From Dyella jiangningensis (GTDB lineage Bacteria > Pseudomonadota > Gammaproteobacteria > Xanthomonadales > Rhodanobacteraceae): a stretch of DNA of 64,000 nucleotides. The DNA is taken from NCBI RefSeq assembly GCF_003264855.1, contig NZ_NFZS01000001.1, positions 1,922,001 through 1,986,000 of the forward strand, in the 5' to 3' direction. The position numbers and the translations under genes were made by a program. Of the stretch, positions 33,654 to 42,417 are shown piece after piece (within the stretch, counting starts at the first letter, position 1; every line of letters begins with the position of its first letter). Under the pieces are notes generated by a model. The model searched no databases. It saw only the letters and a program-made list of their open reading frames with translations, and had not been told where the DNA came from.

Positions 33654-34658
33654 ATGAAAATACCGTGCCGCCTCGCTATGCTCATTCCCATGAATGGATA
33701 TCTCCGGTCGGTCACCCTGACCTCTGCCATCGTGATGCTGGCCGCCTGCGGAACGCAGCGCTCGGTCGTGGTCGAGCCCTCGGCGGGAACGCCGTCTCGC
33801 GCCGCGACCACGGTGACGCCGGCGATTCGGCCGGCACCGGGTGGCGTCTATAAGGTCAGCAAGGGCGATACGCTCTATTCGATAGCGTTCCGCAACAAGG
33901 TCGATGTTCGCGACCTGGCGAGCTGGAACAACATCGCGGCGCCGTACACCATCTGGCCCGGGCAGGAGCTGAAGCTGGCCGCGCCCAATGGCGCCACGCC
34001 GGCGTCCCCGGCGCACGCTGCTCCCGCAGCCGTTGTGGCTGCCAAGCCTGCGACTCCCGCTCCGACGGGCGTACACCCGGCTCCAGCGGCCCAGACGCCA
34101 GCAGGCACGCAACCTGCGCCTTCCGGAACAACGGCAGCGCAGACGCCTGCTCCGGCAGCGTCGCTTGCCCCGGCAGCGTCCACCACGCCCGTGGTGCCGG
34201 TGGCGGGCGCTCCAGCAGCCACGACCAGCAATACCCCTCCGCCAACGCCTCCGTCGGCCATTGCGCCGGGCGCCACGCGTGCCAACGGCGGCGTGACGTG
34301 GCGGTGGCCGGCCGATGGTTCATTGATCAAGCGTTTCCAGTCCGGCGATGCCATTCCCGGCATCGAGATCGCCGGCAAGTCGGGCGATCCCGTGCGCGCT
34401 GCCGCCGATGGCGTGGTGGTCTACAGCGGCAATGGCCTGGTGGGCTACGGCGAGCTGATCATCGTCAAGCACAACGACAGCTACTTGTCCGCGTATGGCC
34501 ACAACAGCAAGCGACTGGTGAAGGAAGGCCAGCGCGTGACCGCGGGGCAGCAGATCGCGGAGATGGGTTCCACCGGCGCGTCGCGCGACGAATTGCAGTT
34601 CCAGATCCGCAAGGATGGCAATCCGGTCGATCCGCTGGGTTATCTGCCGTCGCGCTGA
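33654..34658 (+). CDS. nlpD: LysM/M23 lipoprotein NlpD
   Basis: This 334-residue outer-membrane lipoprotein activates the amidase AmiC during daughter-cell separation. The lipobox LAAC lies near residue 32 from the ATG at 33654; internal ATGs at 33678 and 33690 would give a more usual signal-peptide length and are equally possible. LysM spans about residues 65-110 (VYKVSKGDTLYSIAF). A long Pro/Ala-rich linker follows. The C-terminal M23 domain lacks the catalytic His pattern: LQFQIR stands where HLHFE is expected, the degenerate state known for NlpD. rpoS, the usual downstream gene, is missing here. Confidence 0.92.
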   Translation: MKIPCRLAMLIPMNGYLRSVTLTSAIVMLAACGTQRSVVVEPSAGTPSRAATTVTPAIRPAPGGVYKVSKGDTLYSIAFRNKVDVRDLASWNNIAAPYTIWPGQELKLAAPNGATPASPAHAAPAAVVAAKPATPAPTGVHPAPAAQTPAGTQPAPSGTTAAQTPAPAASLAPAASTTPVVPVAGAPAATTSNTPPPTPPSAIAPGATRANGGVTWRWPADGSLIKRFQSGDAIPGIEIAGKSGDPVRAAADGVVVYSGNGLVGYGELIIVKHNDSYLSAYGHNSKRLVKEGQRVTAGQQIAEMGSTGASRDELQFQIRKDGNPVDPLGYLPSR

Positions 34659-34670
34659 GGTTCGGCTGTT

Positions 34671-34751
34671 GTAGGAGCGCACCCAGTGCGCGACCGCAGC
34701 GTGGCAGCAGGTTGTCTTCGTAGGCCTATCGCGCACAGGGTGCGCTCCTAC
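34671..34751. repeat. REP-like inverted doublet
   Basis: GTAGGAGCGCACCCAGTG (from 34671) and the related reverse complement CGCGCACAGGGTGCGCTCCTAC (34730-34751) flank about 28 bases between nlpD and the convergent Mth938-like gene. The two arms differ in the centre (CCCAGTG versus CCCTGTG). Confidence 0.8.
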
Positions 34752-34763
34752 AGAGGGGCGCGA

Positions 34764-35138
34764 TCAGCCCGGCAAAATGAAAGCGACCACGACGCGGCGA
34801 TGCTCGCCGGCCAGCAGGTCATAGGTGCGCGCCGCGGCGGCGTTGTCCATCACTTCGATGCCCACGCCCTTGCGCAGCAGGCCGGCCATGAAGGCAGGCG
34901 CGGGAAACACCTGGCGTTCGCCCGTACCCAGCAGGACGACTTCGGGATCCAATGCGAGGAACGCATCGATATGGCTGGCATCCAGCTCGTTCGATGCCTT
35001 CACCGGCCAATCTTCCACGGCACGTTCGGGCGACAGCAGGAAGCTCGAAGTGAGCTCGCGATCGACCACGGTAATGCTGCGTGGACCCACGCGGCGGACG
35101 AACAGGTAATTGCCGGGGCGGTCGAGCGAAAGATCCAT
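34764..35138 (-). CDS. Mth938-like domain protein (DUF498/NDUFAF3 type)
   Basis: This 124-residue protein has the compact alpha/beta Mth938 fold: YLFVRRVGPRSITV at the N-terminus, EVVLLGTGERQVFPAPAF and GIEVMDNAAAARTYDLLAGE. The fold is shared with the mitochondrial complex I assembly factor NDUFAF3, and the bacterial function is unknown. The ATG overlaps the yhbY stop by ATGA, so the two are co-transcribed. Confidence 0.85.
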   Translation of the reverse strand: MDLSLDRPGNYLFVRRVGPRSITVVDRELTSSFLLSPERAVEDWPVKASNELDASHIDAFLALDPEVVLLGTGERQVFPAPAFMAGLLRKGVGIEVMDNAAAARTYDLLAGEHRRVVVAFILPG

Positions 35139-35434
35139 CAGCGGGGCAGGGCGAGCTTGGGCTCGTCTTCATTGCGGCGGAAAAGCACCACGATATGGCC
35201 GATCTGCTGCACGCTCTCTGACCGGGTGCCTTCGGCGAGGAAGTCGATCTGCTGCTGGCGTTCTTCCTTGTCGCCACCGGACAGCTTCACCTTCACGAGC
35301 TCATGGTGGGACAGGGCAAGGTCCAGCTCCTTCACCACGGCGTCGGTCGCACCCTTGGCGCCGAGCAGGATGACGGGGTGCAGGTCATGGGCGAGGCTGC
35401 GCAGATAGCGGCGTTGCGAGGGGGAAAGTGCCAT
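35138..35434 (-). CDS. yhbY: YhbY-family RNA-binding protein
   Basis: This 98-residue CRM-domain protein associates with the 50S ribosomal precursor. The RNA-binding segments [19 protein letters not shown] and [10 protein letters not shown] are visible, with the GxxG-like loop in the first. It is divergent from rlmE, the normal arrangement. The 83-base divergent gap carries a -10-like TTATCAT facing rlmE (near 35475). Confidence 0.92.
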   Translation of the reverse strand: MALSPSQRRYLRSLAHDLHPVILLGAKGATDAVVKELDLALSHHELVKVKLSGGDKEERQQQIDFLAEGTRSESVQQIGHIVVLFRRNEDEPKLALPR

Positions 35435-35517
35435 GCGTTCAGTCTCGGATTCGCTGCGATAGGACCGCTAAGGTTATCATGGGGTCATCTCCCCGTATCT
35501 GTGGCCGCCGCCGACCC

Positions 35518-36168
35518 ATGTCTCGCAGCAAAAGCAGTTCCCGCTGGCTGCGGGAACATTTCGATGACGTTTATGTGAAGAAGGCCCAGGCTGAGGGGGC
35601 TCGCTCGCGTGCGGTCTACAAGCTGGAAGAGCTGATCGACAAGGATCGGCTGCTCAAGCCAGGCATGCGAGTGGTCGACCTGGGCGCCGCCCCGGGCGGT
35701 TGGTCGCAGCTCGTGCGGCAGCGCATGGGCGACAACGGTACGGTGATTGCCATGGACATCCTGCCCATGCAGGGCATCGGCGGGGTGGATTTCCTGCAGG
35801 GCGATTTCCGCGAGGAATCGGTCCTGCGCGAACTGGAAAGCCGCCTGCAGGGCCAGCAGGTCGATCTTGTGCTGTCCGACATGGCCCCCAATATGAGTGG
35901 TGTGGCCCTGGCCGACCAGATCCGGGCGATGGACCTGGCCGAGCTGGCGCTGGATTTCAGCCGCCAGTGGCTCAAGCCGGGCGGGTCCTTCCTGATCAAG
36001 TTGTTCCAGGGGACAGGCTTTGACGAATACATACGCAGCTTGCGCGCAGACTTCACCCGCGTAACGATGCGTAAACCTAAGGCTTCCCGCGCGCGTTCGC
36101 GGGAAGTGTATGCATTGGCCACGGGTCGCAAGATCCATGGCGGGCAATCGGGCGAGAACCGTGCATGA
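35518..36168 (+). CDS. rlmE: 23S rRNA (uridine(2552)-2'-O)-methyltransferase
   Basis: This 216-residue RrmJ/FtsJ enzyme methylates U2552 of 23S rRNA. The SAM-binding [11 protein letters not shown], catalytic Asp in [10 protein letters not shown], Lys in FLIKLFQG and Glu in SREVYALA make up the K-D-K-E tetrad. The ATG at 35518 is preferred over an open upstream frame because [14 protein letters not shown] is the family N-terminus. Its stop overlaps the ftsH start. Confidence 0.95.
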   Translation: MSRSKSSSRWLREHFDDVYVKKAQAEGARSRAVYKLEELIDKDRLLKPGMRVVDLGAAPGGWSQLVRQRMGDNGTVIAMDILPMQGIGGVDFLQGDFREESVLRELESRLQGQQVDLVLSDMAPNMSGVALADQIRAMDLAELALDFSRQWLKPGGSFLIKLFQGTGFDEYIRSLRADFTRVTMRKPKASRARSREVYALATGRKIHGGQSGENRA

Positions 36169-38114
36169 ATGAAATGGCGAAAAACCTGCTGCTCTGGCTG
36201 ATCATCGCAGTGGTACTGCTGACGGTGTTCCAGAGCTTCAATCCGCATGGCGCGTCCGCTTCGGATCTGCCCTACAGCAGCTTTGTGCAGAGCGTGGACA
36301 ACGGCAACGTGGCCTCGGCCACCATCAGCGCTGACCAGCCGGCCACGCTCAGCGGCAAGCTGAAGGACGGCAGCTCATTCCGTACTGTCGCGCCGGTCCT
36401 GGGCTGGTCCACCAACTCGGTGGTCAAGCAGATGCAGGACAAGGGCGTCGAGGTCCGCCAGGAGCCGTCCAACAACGGTTTCTCGCTGCTCGGCCTGCTG
36501 CTCAACTGGCTGCCGATCATCCTGATCGTGGGCGTGTTCATCTGGTTCATGCGGCAGATGCAGGCCGGCGCGGGTGGCCGCGGCGCCATGAGCTTTGGCC
36601 GCTCGCGCGCCAAGCTGCAGGGCGAGGACCAGATCAAGGTCAATTTCAGCGACGTCGCGGGCTGCGACGAAGCGAAGGAAGAAGTGGGCGAGCTGGTCGA
36701 GTTCCTGCGCGACCCGGGCAAGTTCCAGAAGCTGGGCGGCAAGATCCCGCGTGGCGTGCTGATGGTGGGCCCGCCGGGCACCGGCAAGACCCTGCTGGCC
36801 AAGGCCATCGCGGGCGAGGCCAAGGTGCCGTTCTTCTCGATCTCCGGCTCGGACTTCGTCGAAATGTTCGTCGGCGTGGGCGCCGGCCGCGTGCGCGACA
36901 TGTTCGAGCAGGCCAAGAAGCACGCGCCGTGCATCGTGTTCATCGACGAAATCGACGCCGTCGGCCGTCATCGCGGCGCCGGCCTGGGCGGCGGCAACGA
37001 CGAGCGCGAGCAGACGCTGAACCAGCTGCTCGTCGAGATGGACGGCTTCGAAGCCAATTCGGGCGTGATCGTCATCGCCGCGACCAACCGTCCGGACGTG
37101 CTCGACCCGGCGCTGCTGCGTCCGGGCCGTTTCGACCGCCAGGTCGTGGTCGGCCTGCCGGACGTGAAGGGCCGCGAGCAGATCCTCAAGGTGCACCTGC
37201 GCCGCGTGCCCACGGCTTCCGATGTCGATCCGATGACCATCGCGCGCGGCACGCCTGGCTTCTCGGGTGCGGACCTCGCCAACCTGGTCAACGAGGCTGC
37301 ATTGTTCGCTGCGCGCGAGAACGCGCGCGAAGTGCGCATGACCCATATGGACAAGGCGCGCGACAAGATCCTGATGGGCACCGAGCGTCGCTCGATGGCC
37401 ATGAGCGAAGACGAGAAGAAGCTGACCGCTTACCACGAAGCCGGCCACGCCATCGTCGGCCGCCTCGTGCCCGAGCATGATCCGGTCTATAAGGTCACCA
37501 TCATCCCGCGCGGTCGCGCGCTGGGCGTGACCATGTACCTGCCGGAAGGCGACAAATACAGCATGAACCGCGTGGCGATCCAGTCGCAGCTGTGCTCGCT
37601 GTACGGCGGTCGTGTTGCCGAGGCGCTGATCTTCGGCGAAGACAAGGTGACCACGGGTGCCTCCAACGACATCGAGCGCGCCACCAAGATGGCACGCAAC
37701 ATGGCGACCAAGTGGGGGCTGTCCGACAACCTCGGTCCGGTGACCTACGGCGAGGAAGAGGACGAAGTGTTCCTGGGCCGCGCCGTCACGCAGCACAAGA
37801 ATGTTTCCGACGAGACCGCGCGCAAGATCGACGAGGAAGTGCGCTCCATCCTGGATCGCGCCTACTCGCGCACCAAGGAGCTGCTCACCGAGAACATCGA
37901 GAAGCTCCACGTGATGGCTGACGCGCTGCTGCAGTACGAGACCATCGACGCGCACCAGATCGACGACATCATGGCCGGCCGTATTCCGGGACCGCCGGCG
38001 GACTGGTCGAAGAACAGCACGAGCAGCTCCACGCCACCGCCTCCGCCGCCGCGCGGCGATACGGGCGCCAAGGTGGGCGACCCTGCCACGCAGAGCCGCT
38101 TCGCCGATCGCTGA
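36165..38114 (+). CDS. ftsH: ATP-dependent zinc metalloprotease FtsH
   Basis: This 649-residue AAA+ membrane protease degrades misassembled membrane proteins and regulators. TM helices lie at about residues 5-25 and 105-125. Walker A is GPPGTGKT near residue 202, Walker B FIDEIDA, with the second region of homology [19 protein letters not shown]. The zinc site is HEAGH with His424. The C-terminus is Pro-rich. It is translationally coupled to rlmE, as in many proteobacteria. A strong terminator follows. Confidence 0.97.
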   Translation: MNEMAKNLLLWLIIAVVLLTVFQSFNPHGASASDLPYSSFVQSVDNGNVASATISADQPATLSGKLKDGSSFRTVAPVLGWSTNSVVKQMQDKGVEVRQEPSNNGFSLLGLLLNWLPIILIVGVFIWFMRQMQAGAGGRGAMSFGRSRAKLQGEDQIKVNFSDVAGCDEAKEEVGELVEFLRDPGKFQKLGGKIPRGVLMVGPPGTGKTLLAKAIAGEAKVPFFSISGSDFVEMFVGVGAGRVRDMFEQAKKHAPCIVFIDEIDAVGRHRGAGLGGGNDEREQTLNQLLVEMDGFEANSGVIVIAATNRPDVLDPALLRPGRFDRQVVVGLPDVKGREQILKVHLRRVPTASDVDPMTIARGTPGFSGADLANLVNEAALFAARENAREVRMTHMDKARDKILMGTERRSMAMSEDEKKLTAYHEAGHAIVGRLVPEHDPVYKVTIIPRGRALGVTMYLPEGDKYSMNRVAIQSQLCSLYGGRVAEALIFGEDKVTTGASNDIERATKMARNMATKWGLSDNLGPVTYGEEEDEVFLGRAVTQHKNVSDETARKIDEEVRSILDRAYSRTKELLTENIEKLHVMADALLQYETIDAHQIDDIMAGRIPGPPADWSKNSTSSSTPPPPPPRGDTGAKVGDPATQSRFADR

Positions 38115-38131
38115 GCAAAGCACAGCACGAC

Positions 38132-38160
38132 AAAAAAGCGGCCTCATGGCCGCTTTTTTT
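38132..38160 (+). terminator. intrinsic terminator of rlmE-ftsH
   Basis: A 12-bp stem (AAAAAAGCGGCC, 38132-38143, with 38148-38159) and TCAT loop end in a seven-T run, 17 bases after the ftsH stop. The A-tract on the other side makes it potentially bidirectional. Confidence 0.95.
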
Positions 38161-38199
38161 GCCTTCCATTTCTCGCCGTGCGCTTAGTCCGCGCATTTT

Positions 38200-38223
38200 G
38201 TAGGAGCGCACCCAGTGCGCGAC
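38200..38223. repeat. single REP-like element
   Basis: GTAGGAGCGCACCCAGTG and the following GCGCGAC match the family at 4575 and 34671, but no inverted partner occurs nearby. The rest of 38224-38420 is non-coding with no recognised feature. Confidence 0.75.
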
Positions 38224-38421
38224 CGAAGCCTCATGGCATGCCTCATCGTTTGGTCGACACACGCGCCACACCATATCGCCCAGACACATCGCAGAAATAT
38301 TTCCAGCGAAGGTATAGCCGAATATGAAGATGGTCGTTAAACTAGGCGGCTCGGGTGAAGCGTTTTCACCGCCGGACATGAAGATTCTTCAACGGCGATG
38401 AAAAAAATATGAAAAAAAGTA

Positions 38422-38450
38422 TTGACGCACCCACCTCGAATCTGAATAAT
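38422..38450 (+). promoter_or_regulatory. sigma-70 promoter of the tRNA cluster
   Basis: TTGACG (38422-38427) and AATAAT (38445-38450) are separated by 17 bases in an AT-rich island with A-runs just upstream (38401-38420), which resemble an UP element. The first tRNA begins 64 bases after the -10. Confidence 0.7.
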
Positions 38451-38513
38451 TCCGCTTCTCGCTTCGGCGCTTTCCACTAAAATGGTTAAGCGACAAGGCA
38501 AAGTTTAAAAAAC

Positions 38514-38590
38514 GCGCCCGTAGCTCAGTTGGATAGAGTACCAGGCTACGAACTTGGTGGTCGGGAGTTCGAATCTCTCCGGGCGCGCCA
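38514..38590 (+). tRNA. tRNA-Arg (anticodon ACG)
   Basis: The 77-base cloverleaf has acceptor GCGCCCG/CGGGCGC, discriminator G and encoded CCA. The anticodon loop is CTACGAA (ACG, read as inosine) and the T-loop TTCGAAT. It decodes CGU/CGC/CGA. Confidence 0.97.
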
Positions 38591-38763
38591 TACAAGGCAA
38601 GACGAGGTGGAAACACCACGGATTGCACCGCAAGGCAGTGAATCGCCAAGCGGACCGGACGAAGAGTTGAAGTTCGGTGTGCTTTGATACGGATTGACTA
38701 GGCTAGGCGTCACCCGTAGCATTTCAAAGCTTCAGCCCGCGGAAGCGGTTGAGGGTTCGAAAT

Positions 38764-38840
38764 CGGGGTATAGCTCAGCCTGGTAGAGCGCCAGCTTTGG
38801 GAGCTGGATGTCGGGGGTTCGAATCCCTCTGCCCCGACCA
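38764..38840 (+). tRNA. tRNA-Pro (anticodon TGG)
   Basis: The acceptor is CGGGGTA/TGCCCCG with discriminator A and encoded CCA. The anticodon stem is CCAGC/GCTGG around TTTGGGA, giving UGG. It is separated from the Arg tRNA by 173 non-coding bases. Confidence 0.97.
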
Positions 38841-38866
38841 GCAGATGCTATGCACAATGTGCACAA

Positions 38867-38943
38867 GCGCCTGTAGCTCAACCGGATAGAGCATCGGCCT
38901 TCTAAGCCGACGGTTGCAGGTTCGATTCCTGTCGGGCGCGCCA
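38867..38943 (+). tRNA. tRNA-Arg (anticodon TCT)
   Basis: The acceptor is GCGCCTG/CGGGCGC (one G-T pair) with discriminator G and encoded CCA. The anticodon stem is TCGGC/GCCGA around CTTCTAA, giving UCU, which reads AGA/AGG. Confidence 0.97.
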
Positions 38944-38956
38944 ATTCAAGTTTATG

Positions 38957-39033
38957 GTGGGCGTAGCTCAGTTGGTTAGAGTACCGGATTGTGATTCCGG
39001 TTGTCGTGGGTTCGAATCCCATCGTCCACCCCA
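38957..39033 (+). tRNA. tRNA-His (anticodon GTG)
   Basis: The acceptor is GTGGGCG/CGTCCAC. A genomic G at 38956 faces discriminator C at 39030, providing the histidine-specific G-1; CCA is encoded. The loop TTGTGAT gives GUG. Confidence 0.97.
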
Positions 39034-39061
39034 GTTTCAAGCGTTTACAATTTAGTTTTAC

Positions 39062-39137
<76 letters not shown>

Positions 39138-39141
39138 ATTC

Positions 39142-39174
39142 AAAAGGCATCCAACGGAAGTTGGGTGCCTTTTT
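39142..39174 (+). terminator. intrinsic terminator of the tRNA cluster
   Basis: AAAAGGCATCCAA (39142-39154) pairs with TTGGGTGCCTTTT and is followed by further T residues, 5 bases after the tRNA-Lys CCA. Confidence 0.9.
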
Positions 39175-39358
39175 CTTTGCGCATGAGTAGATGGCGGCGT
39201 GTTGCTTTCGCGTTCCGCAAACCTCGTTCTGCGAATCGGTTCGGTTCGAATGATTCAGACGCGATGGTGCAGGTCGTGGTCGCAGAGTGGGTGATGCGAG
39301 CCTTCGGCTGTGAACGCGGACATGGCGGATCGAACCCATTGGCCGCTACTCCGACGTA

Positions 39359-40474
39359 TCAGTCCGCGCCCGCTTTTCTCTTCCGCGAACGTTGTCCTGT
39401 GTTTCGCCTGGCATCCGCCGCATGTGCCTTCAGTACTCGCAAGGTGAGCTTCTCGAGCGAGGCACGGTTGCGGCGGGTGAGCTGGGTGGTGGCGCGTTGC
39501 AGGGTTCCCGATTCGCAGGCTGCGAAAATCGCAGGATGGATGTAGGACTGGCGGCAGACCGTGGGCGTATGTCCGAGCTGCCTGGCCACGGCTTCGATGC
39601 TGGCCTTCATCTGCGCACGGTGGGCGCGTTGCGTGGATGCTTCGGCGAGTTCGATGCAGCCGAGTGCGGTCGTGGCGAGAACGGTGGCGCCCCACGTGCG
39701 GAAGTCCTTGGCGCTGAAGTCGGCGCCGCTGATCTCGCGCAGATAATCGTTGACCATGCCGGAATCGACGGGATGGGCGACACCGTCTTCGTCCAGGTAC
39801 TGGAATACGCGCTGCCCCGGAAGCTCCTGCAAGCGATCCACCAGTCGGGCAACCACGGGGTCGTGTATGGCTGCTTCGCGCTCGATGCCGCTCTTGCCGC
39901 GAAAGCGCAGCCTCACGTTTTGGCGCGAGACTTTCACGTGGCGATTGCGCAACGTGCTGAGGCCGTAGCTGCCGTTGTCTTTCGCATAGTCTTCGTTGCC
40001 GATGCGCAGCAGGGTGGTGTCGAGCAGGCGCACGATGGCGGCGAGTATGCGTGGCGGTGACAGTTCCTTGCGCTTGAGATCGCGCGTGACCTGCCGGCGG
40101 ATGCGTGGCAACGCCTGGCCGAAGGCCTGCATGCGATCGAACTTTCCGGCGTCGCGCAGTTGTCGCCAGCGAGGGTGGTAGCGGTATTGCTTACGCCCTT
40201 TGGCATCGCGCCCGGTGGCCTGCAGATGCCCGTGCGGATTGCTGCAGATCCATACCCGGGTATACGCCGGGGGAATCGCCAGGCTGCGAATGCGCTCCAG
40301 GGTGGCCGGTTCCGTCACGCGACGATCGTGTTCATCCCGATAGCTGAAACCTTTGCCTGCGCGTTGCCGGTGCAGTCCGGGTAGTTCGTCGGTGACGTAG
40401 ACCAGCCCGGCGGATCGGGCTTCCTGCTTGGCGGCGGCGACCGGATCGCCGGTGTTTCGTGCATGTCGTGCCAT
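39359..40474 (-). CDS. DNA topoisomerase IB (poxvirus type)
   Basis: This 371-residue type IB topoisomerase relaxes supercoils through a 3'-phosphotyrosyl intermediate. The catalytic tyrosine is Tyr311 in CRQSYIHP. Other active-site elements include RIGNEDYAKDNGSYGLSTL, with its Arg, and KDFRTWGATVLA. The N-terminal domain (about 40-125) contains PPAYTRVWIC and YRYHPRWR. Bacterial versions are of scattered distribution and were probably spread by transfer. It lies next to the tRNA cluster and faces it (convergent), 220 bases away. Basic C-terminus. Confidence 0.92.
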   Translation of the reverse strand: MARHARNTGDPVAAAKQEARSAGLVYVTDELPGLHRQRAGKGFSYRDEHDRRVTEPATLERIRSLAIPPAYTRVWICSNPHGHLQATGRDAKGRKQYRYHPRWRQLRDAGKFDRMQAFGQALPRIRRQVTRDLKRKELSPPRILAAIVRLLDTTLLRIGNEDYAKDNGSYGLSTLRNRHVKVSRQNVRLRFRGKSGIEREAAIHDPVVARLVDRLQELPGQRVFQYLDEDGVAHPVDSGMVNDYLREISGADFSAKDFRTWGATVLATTALGCIELAEASTQRAHRAQMKASIEAVARQLGHTPTVCRQSYIHPAIFAACESGTLQRATTQLTRRNRASLEKLTLRVLKAHAADARRNTGQRSRKRKAGAD

Positions 40475-40599
40475 GGCCTGCCTGGACCCCCGACGGTCGA
40501 GTCATGGGGCCACGACGGTCGTGCAAGCCACGTCATGGAAAATGCAAAGAAACGCATCACGTGGCGATCGCCGTGGCCGCGCGGCCGCCGGCGATGCGA

Positions 40600-41400
40600 T
40601 CAGGCGTACTGCATCTTGATGGTCATCCCGCCATCCACCACGAACTGTTGACCGGTGACGAAGCCGGATGCGGAAGACAGCAGATAGACGGCCAGGGCGC
40701 CGATGTCCTCCGGCGTGCCGACGCGGCCGGCAGGATGCTGCGCATGGTCGCGACGGCTGAGCCTGGGCGCGGCGCGTTGATCGGGTTTGCGCCAGGCATC
40801 GGTGGCGATCCAGCCGGGGAGGATGGCGTTGACGCGGACGTCCGGTCCCGCGCTGACCGCCAATGCATGCGTGAAGGCGACCAGTCCGCCCTTGCTGGCG
40901 GCATAGGCTTCGGTGTCGGGTTCCGATTGCAGGGCGCGGGTGGAGGCGATGTTCACGATGGCGCCGCGATGTTTCTGCAGCTCGGGCAGGGCGTGCTTGC
41001 TGCAGAGGAACGCGCCGGTGAGGTTTGTGGCGATGTAGCGGTTCCAGTCGGCCAGCGATAGATCCGTCAAATGCGCGGCGTGTGGATCGGCGATGCCCGC
41101 GTTGTTGACGAGGCCATCGATGCGGCCGAAGCGTTTTCGCGCGGTGTCGATCCAGCGTCGGACGCTGGCCTCGCGCGCGACATCGAGCCGCATGAAATGC
41201 GCGCGTGCACCCACCTGCCATTCATCGAGGCACGCCTTGCCGGCTTCCGCATCGAGGTCACCGATGCAGACGCGACCGCCCGCACCGAGTACGGCTTGCG
41301 CGATGCCGCGGCCAATGCCTTGCGCGCCGCCGGTGATGAGGACCGTGCGGTCCTTGAGCGGGCTTGGATCGTAAGCGGTGATGGTGGGTGCTTTGGGCAT
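40600..41400 (-). CDS. SDR-family oxidoreductase
   Basis: This 266-residue classical short-chain dehydrogenase/reductase has LITGGAQGIGRGIA for the cofactor, the adenine-binding LDV, NNAG, and the active site S-Y-K in IVNIASTRALQSEPDTEAYAASKGG. It ends with the typical VVDGGMTI. An acidic residue after the second strand (IGDLDAE) suggests NAD(H) preference. The substrate is unknown. It is transcribed in the same direction as the topoisomerase IB gene, 125 bases away, and there is no operon context that suggests a pathway. Confidence 0.9.
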   Translation of the reverse strand: MPKAPTITAYDPSPLKDRTVLITGGAQGIGRGIAQAVLGAGGRVCIGDLDAEAGKACLDEWQVGARAHFMRLDVAREASVRRWIDTARKRFGRIDGLVNNAGIADPHAAHLTDLSLADWNRYIATNLTGAFLCSKHALPELQKHRGAIVNIASTRALQSEPDTEAYAASKGGLVAFTHALAVSAGPDVRVNAILPGWIATDAWRKPDQRAAPRLSRRDHAQHPAGRVGTPEDIGALAVYLLSSASGFVTGQQFVVDGGMTIKMQYA

Positions 41401-41757
41401 GCGGAGTCCTGCTGCGCGTCGACCTGCGCGTCCAATGATGATGCCGGATCAACCGGAAGCGGGATGTCCGGGCTTCGTCGAGCCTGCCTGTGTCTGCCTC
41501 TGGGTGATTTCATCGGCCAAACGGCCTAAACCCGGTGCTGCCTTGTGGCGGATGGATTCACGGCGACGGAGGTCATGGATGTCGTCTTCCAGTATCGCCG
41601 ACGGTTCCATGGTTGGTGCATCGAAATGCGCGACGTGTTTTTGCGGTAATCCATGTGCGTCAAGGCATAGAACGAATGGCTTTGTCAAGTTTTCCTGGGG
41701 CGTGGATATACTCGCAAGTGACGCAGTTCACATTTTGTATGCGCAGGGGGCCCCGCC
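41401..41757. other. divergent intergenic region before the EPS locus
   Basis: No credible gene is present. A 79-codon frame on the minus strand (41449-41688) starts with TTG and overlaps the promoter. The main content is the promoter at 41682-41712 and a short leader to the first EPS gene. Confidence 0.5.
41682..41712 (+). promoter_or_regulatory. candidate promoter of the EPS locus
   Basis: TTGTCA (41682-41687) is followed at 19 bases by TATACT (41707-41712), or at 17 bases by GATATA. The start of the first EPS gene is 45 bases further. The AT-rich patch stands out locally. Confidence 0.5.
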
Positions 41758-42381
41758 ATGAAATGTCTACGCTTGTTGCTCGTGCTGTGTACCGCCGCCA
41801 TGTTGGCCGCCTGTGCGACCGGACGCGGTTCCACTGAAGCGCCCAAGATCGATCCTCAGGCGCAGGCGGTGGGAACCTACCGGATCGGTGTCGATGACCA
41901 GCTGCAGATCACGGTGTGGCAGAACCCCGATCTCAGTGTCAGCGTTCCGGTACGGCCGGACGGCAAGATCACGGTGCCGCTGATCGGCGACGTGATGGCC
42001 GGTGGCAAGACGCCCGAGGAAGTGTCGGCCGAGATCAAGGACAAGCTGCAGTCCTATGTGCGCGACCCGCAGGTGGCGGTGATCCTCACCGCGCTGCGCA
42101 GCCATGAATATCTCTCGCGCGTGCGCGTGACGGGTGCCGTGCGCACCCCGGTTTCGCTGCCTTACCGCCAGGGCATGACGGTGCTCGATGCCGTGCTGGC
42201 GGCGGGCGGAACGACCGAGTTCGCCGCGCCCGATCGCACCGAGCTGTTCCGCGAAGGCTCCAATGGAGTGACGACGCCGTACGCCATACGCCTGGACAAG
42301 GTGCTGCAGCAAGGCGACCTCGCCACCAATTATCCGGTGCAGCCGGGGGATGTGGTCACGGTGCCGATGCGAGCGTTCTGA
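41758..42381 (+). CDS. polysaccharide export lipoprotein (Wza/OPX family)
   Basis: This 207-residue lipoprotein has a signal peptide ending in the lipobox LAAC (near residue 19). The poly-export domain follows (YRIGVDDQLQITVWQNPDLS, PLIGDVMAGGKTPEEVSAEI), then a SLBB domain (VTGAVRTPVSLPYRQGMTVLDAVLAAGG). It is shorter than E. coli Wza (about 380), lacking the outer-membrane helix, and resembles the short OPX proteins of exosortase-associated and gum-like EPS clusters. In such systems a separate outer-membrane barrel completes the exit channel; one is encoded at 44805-46148. First gene of the EPS locus. Confidence 0.9.
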   Translation: MKCLRLLLVLCTAAMLAACATGRGSTEAPKIDPQAQAVGTYRIGVDDQLQITVWQNPDLSVSVPVRPDGKITVPLIGDVMAGGKTPEEVSAEIKDKLQSYVRDPQVAVILTALRSHEYLSRVRVTGAVRTPVSLPYRQGMTVLDAVLAAGGTTEFAAPDRTELFREGSNGVTTPYAIRLDKVLQQGDLATNYPVQPGDVVTVPMRAF

Positions 42382-42417
42382 CGCCGCGCCAGGGGAAGGA
42401 AATAGGGAGGTGCAGCC

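Noticed and set aside
39264-39353. A tRNA-like stretch (translation GHGGSNPLAAT) after the tRNA cluster.
   Set aside because: No acceptor-stem pairing or intact T-loop could be built on either strand.
39359-41400. A genomic island inserted at tRNA-Lys.
   Set aside because: No integrase, no repeated tRNA 3' end and no base-composition break was visible; only the topoisomerase IB is possibly transferred.
41449-41688. A 79-codon minus-strand frame before the EPS locus with a SD-like AGGA.
   Set aside because: It starts with TTG only 4 bases after the AGGA, overlaps the probable EPS promoter, and resembles no known protein.
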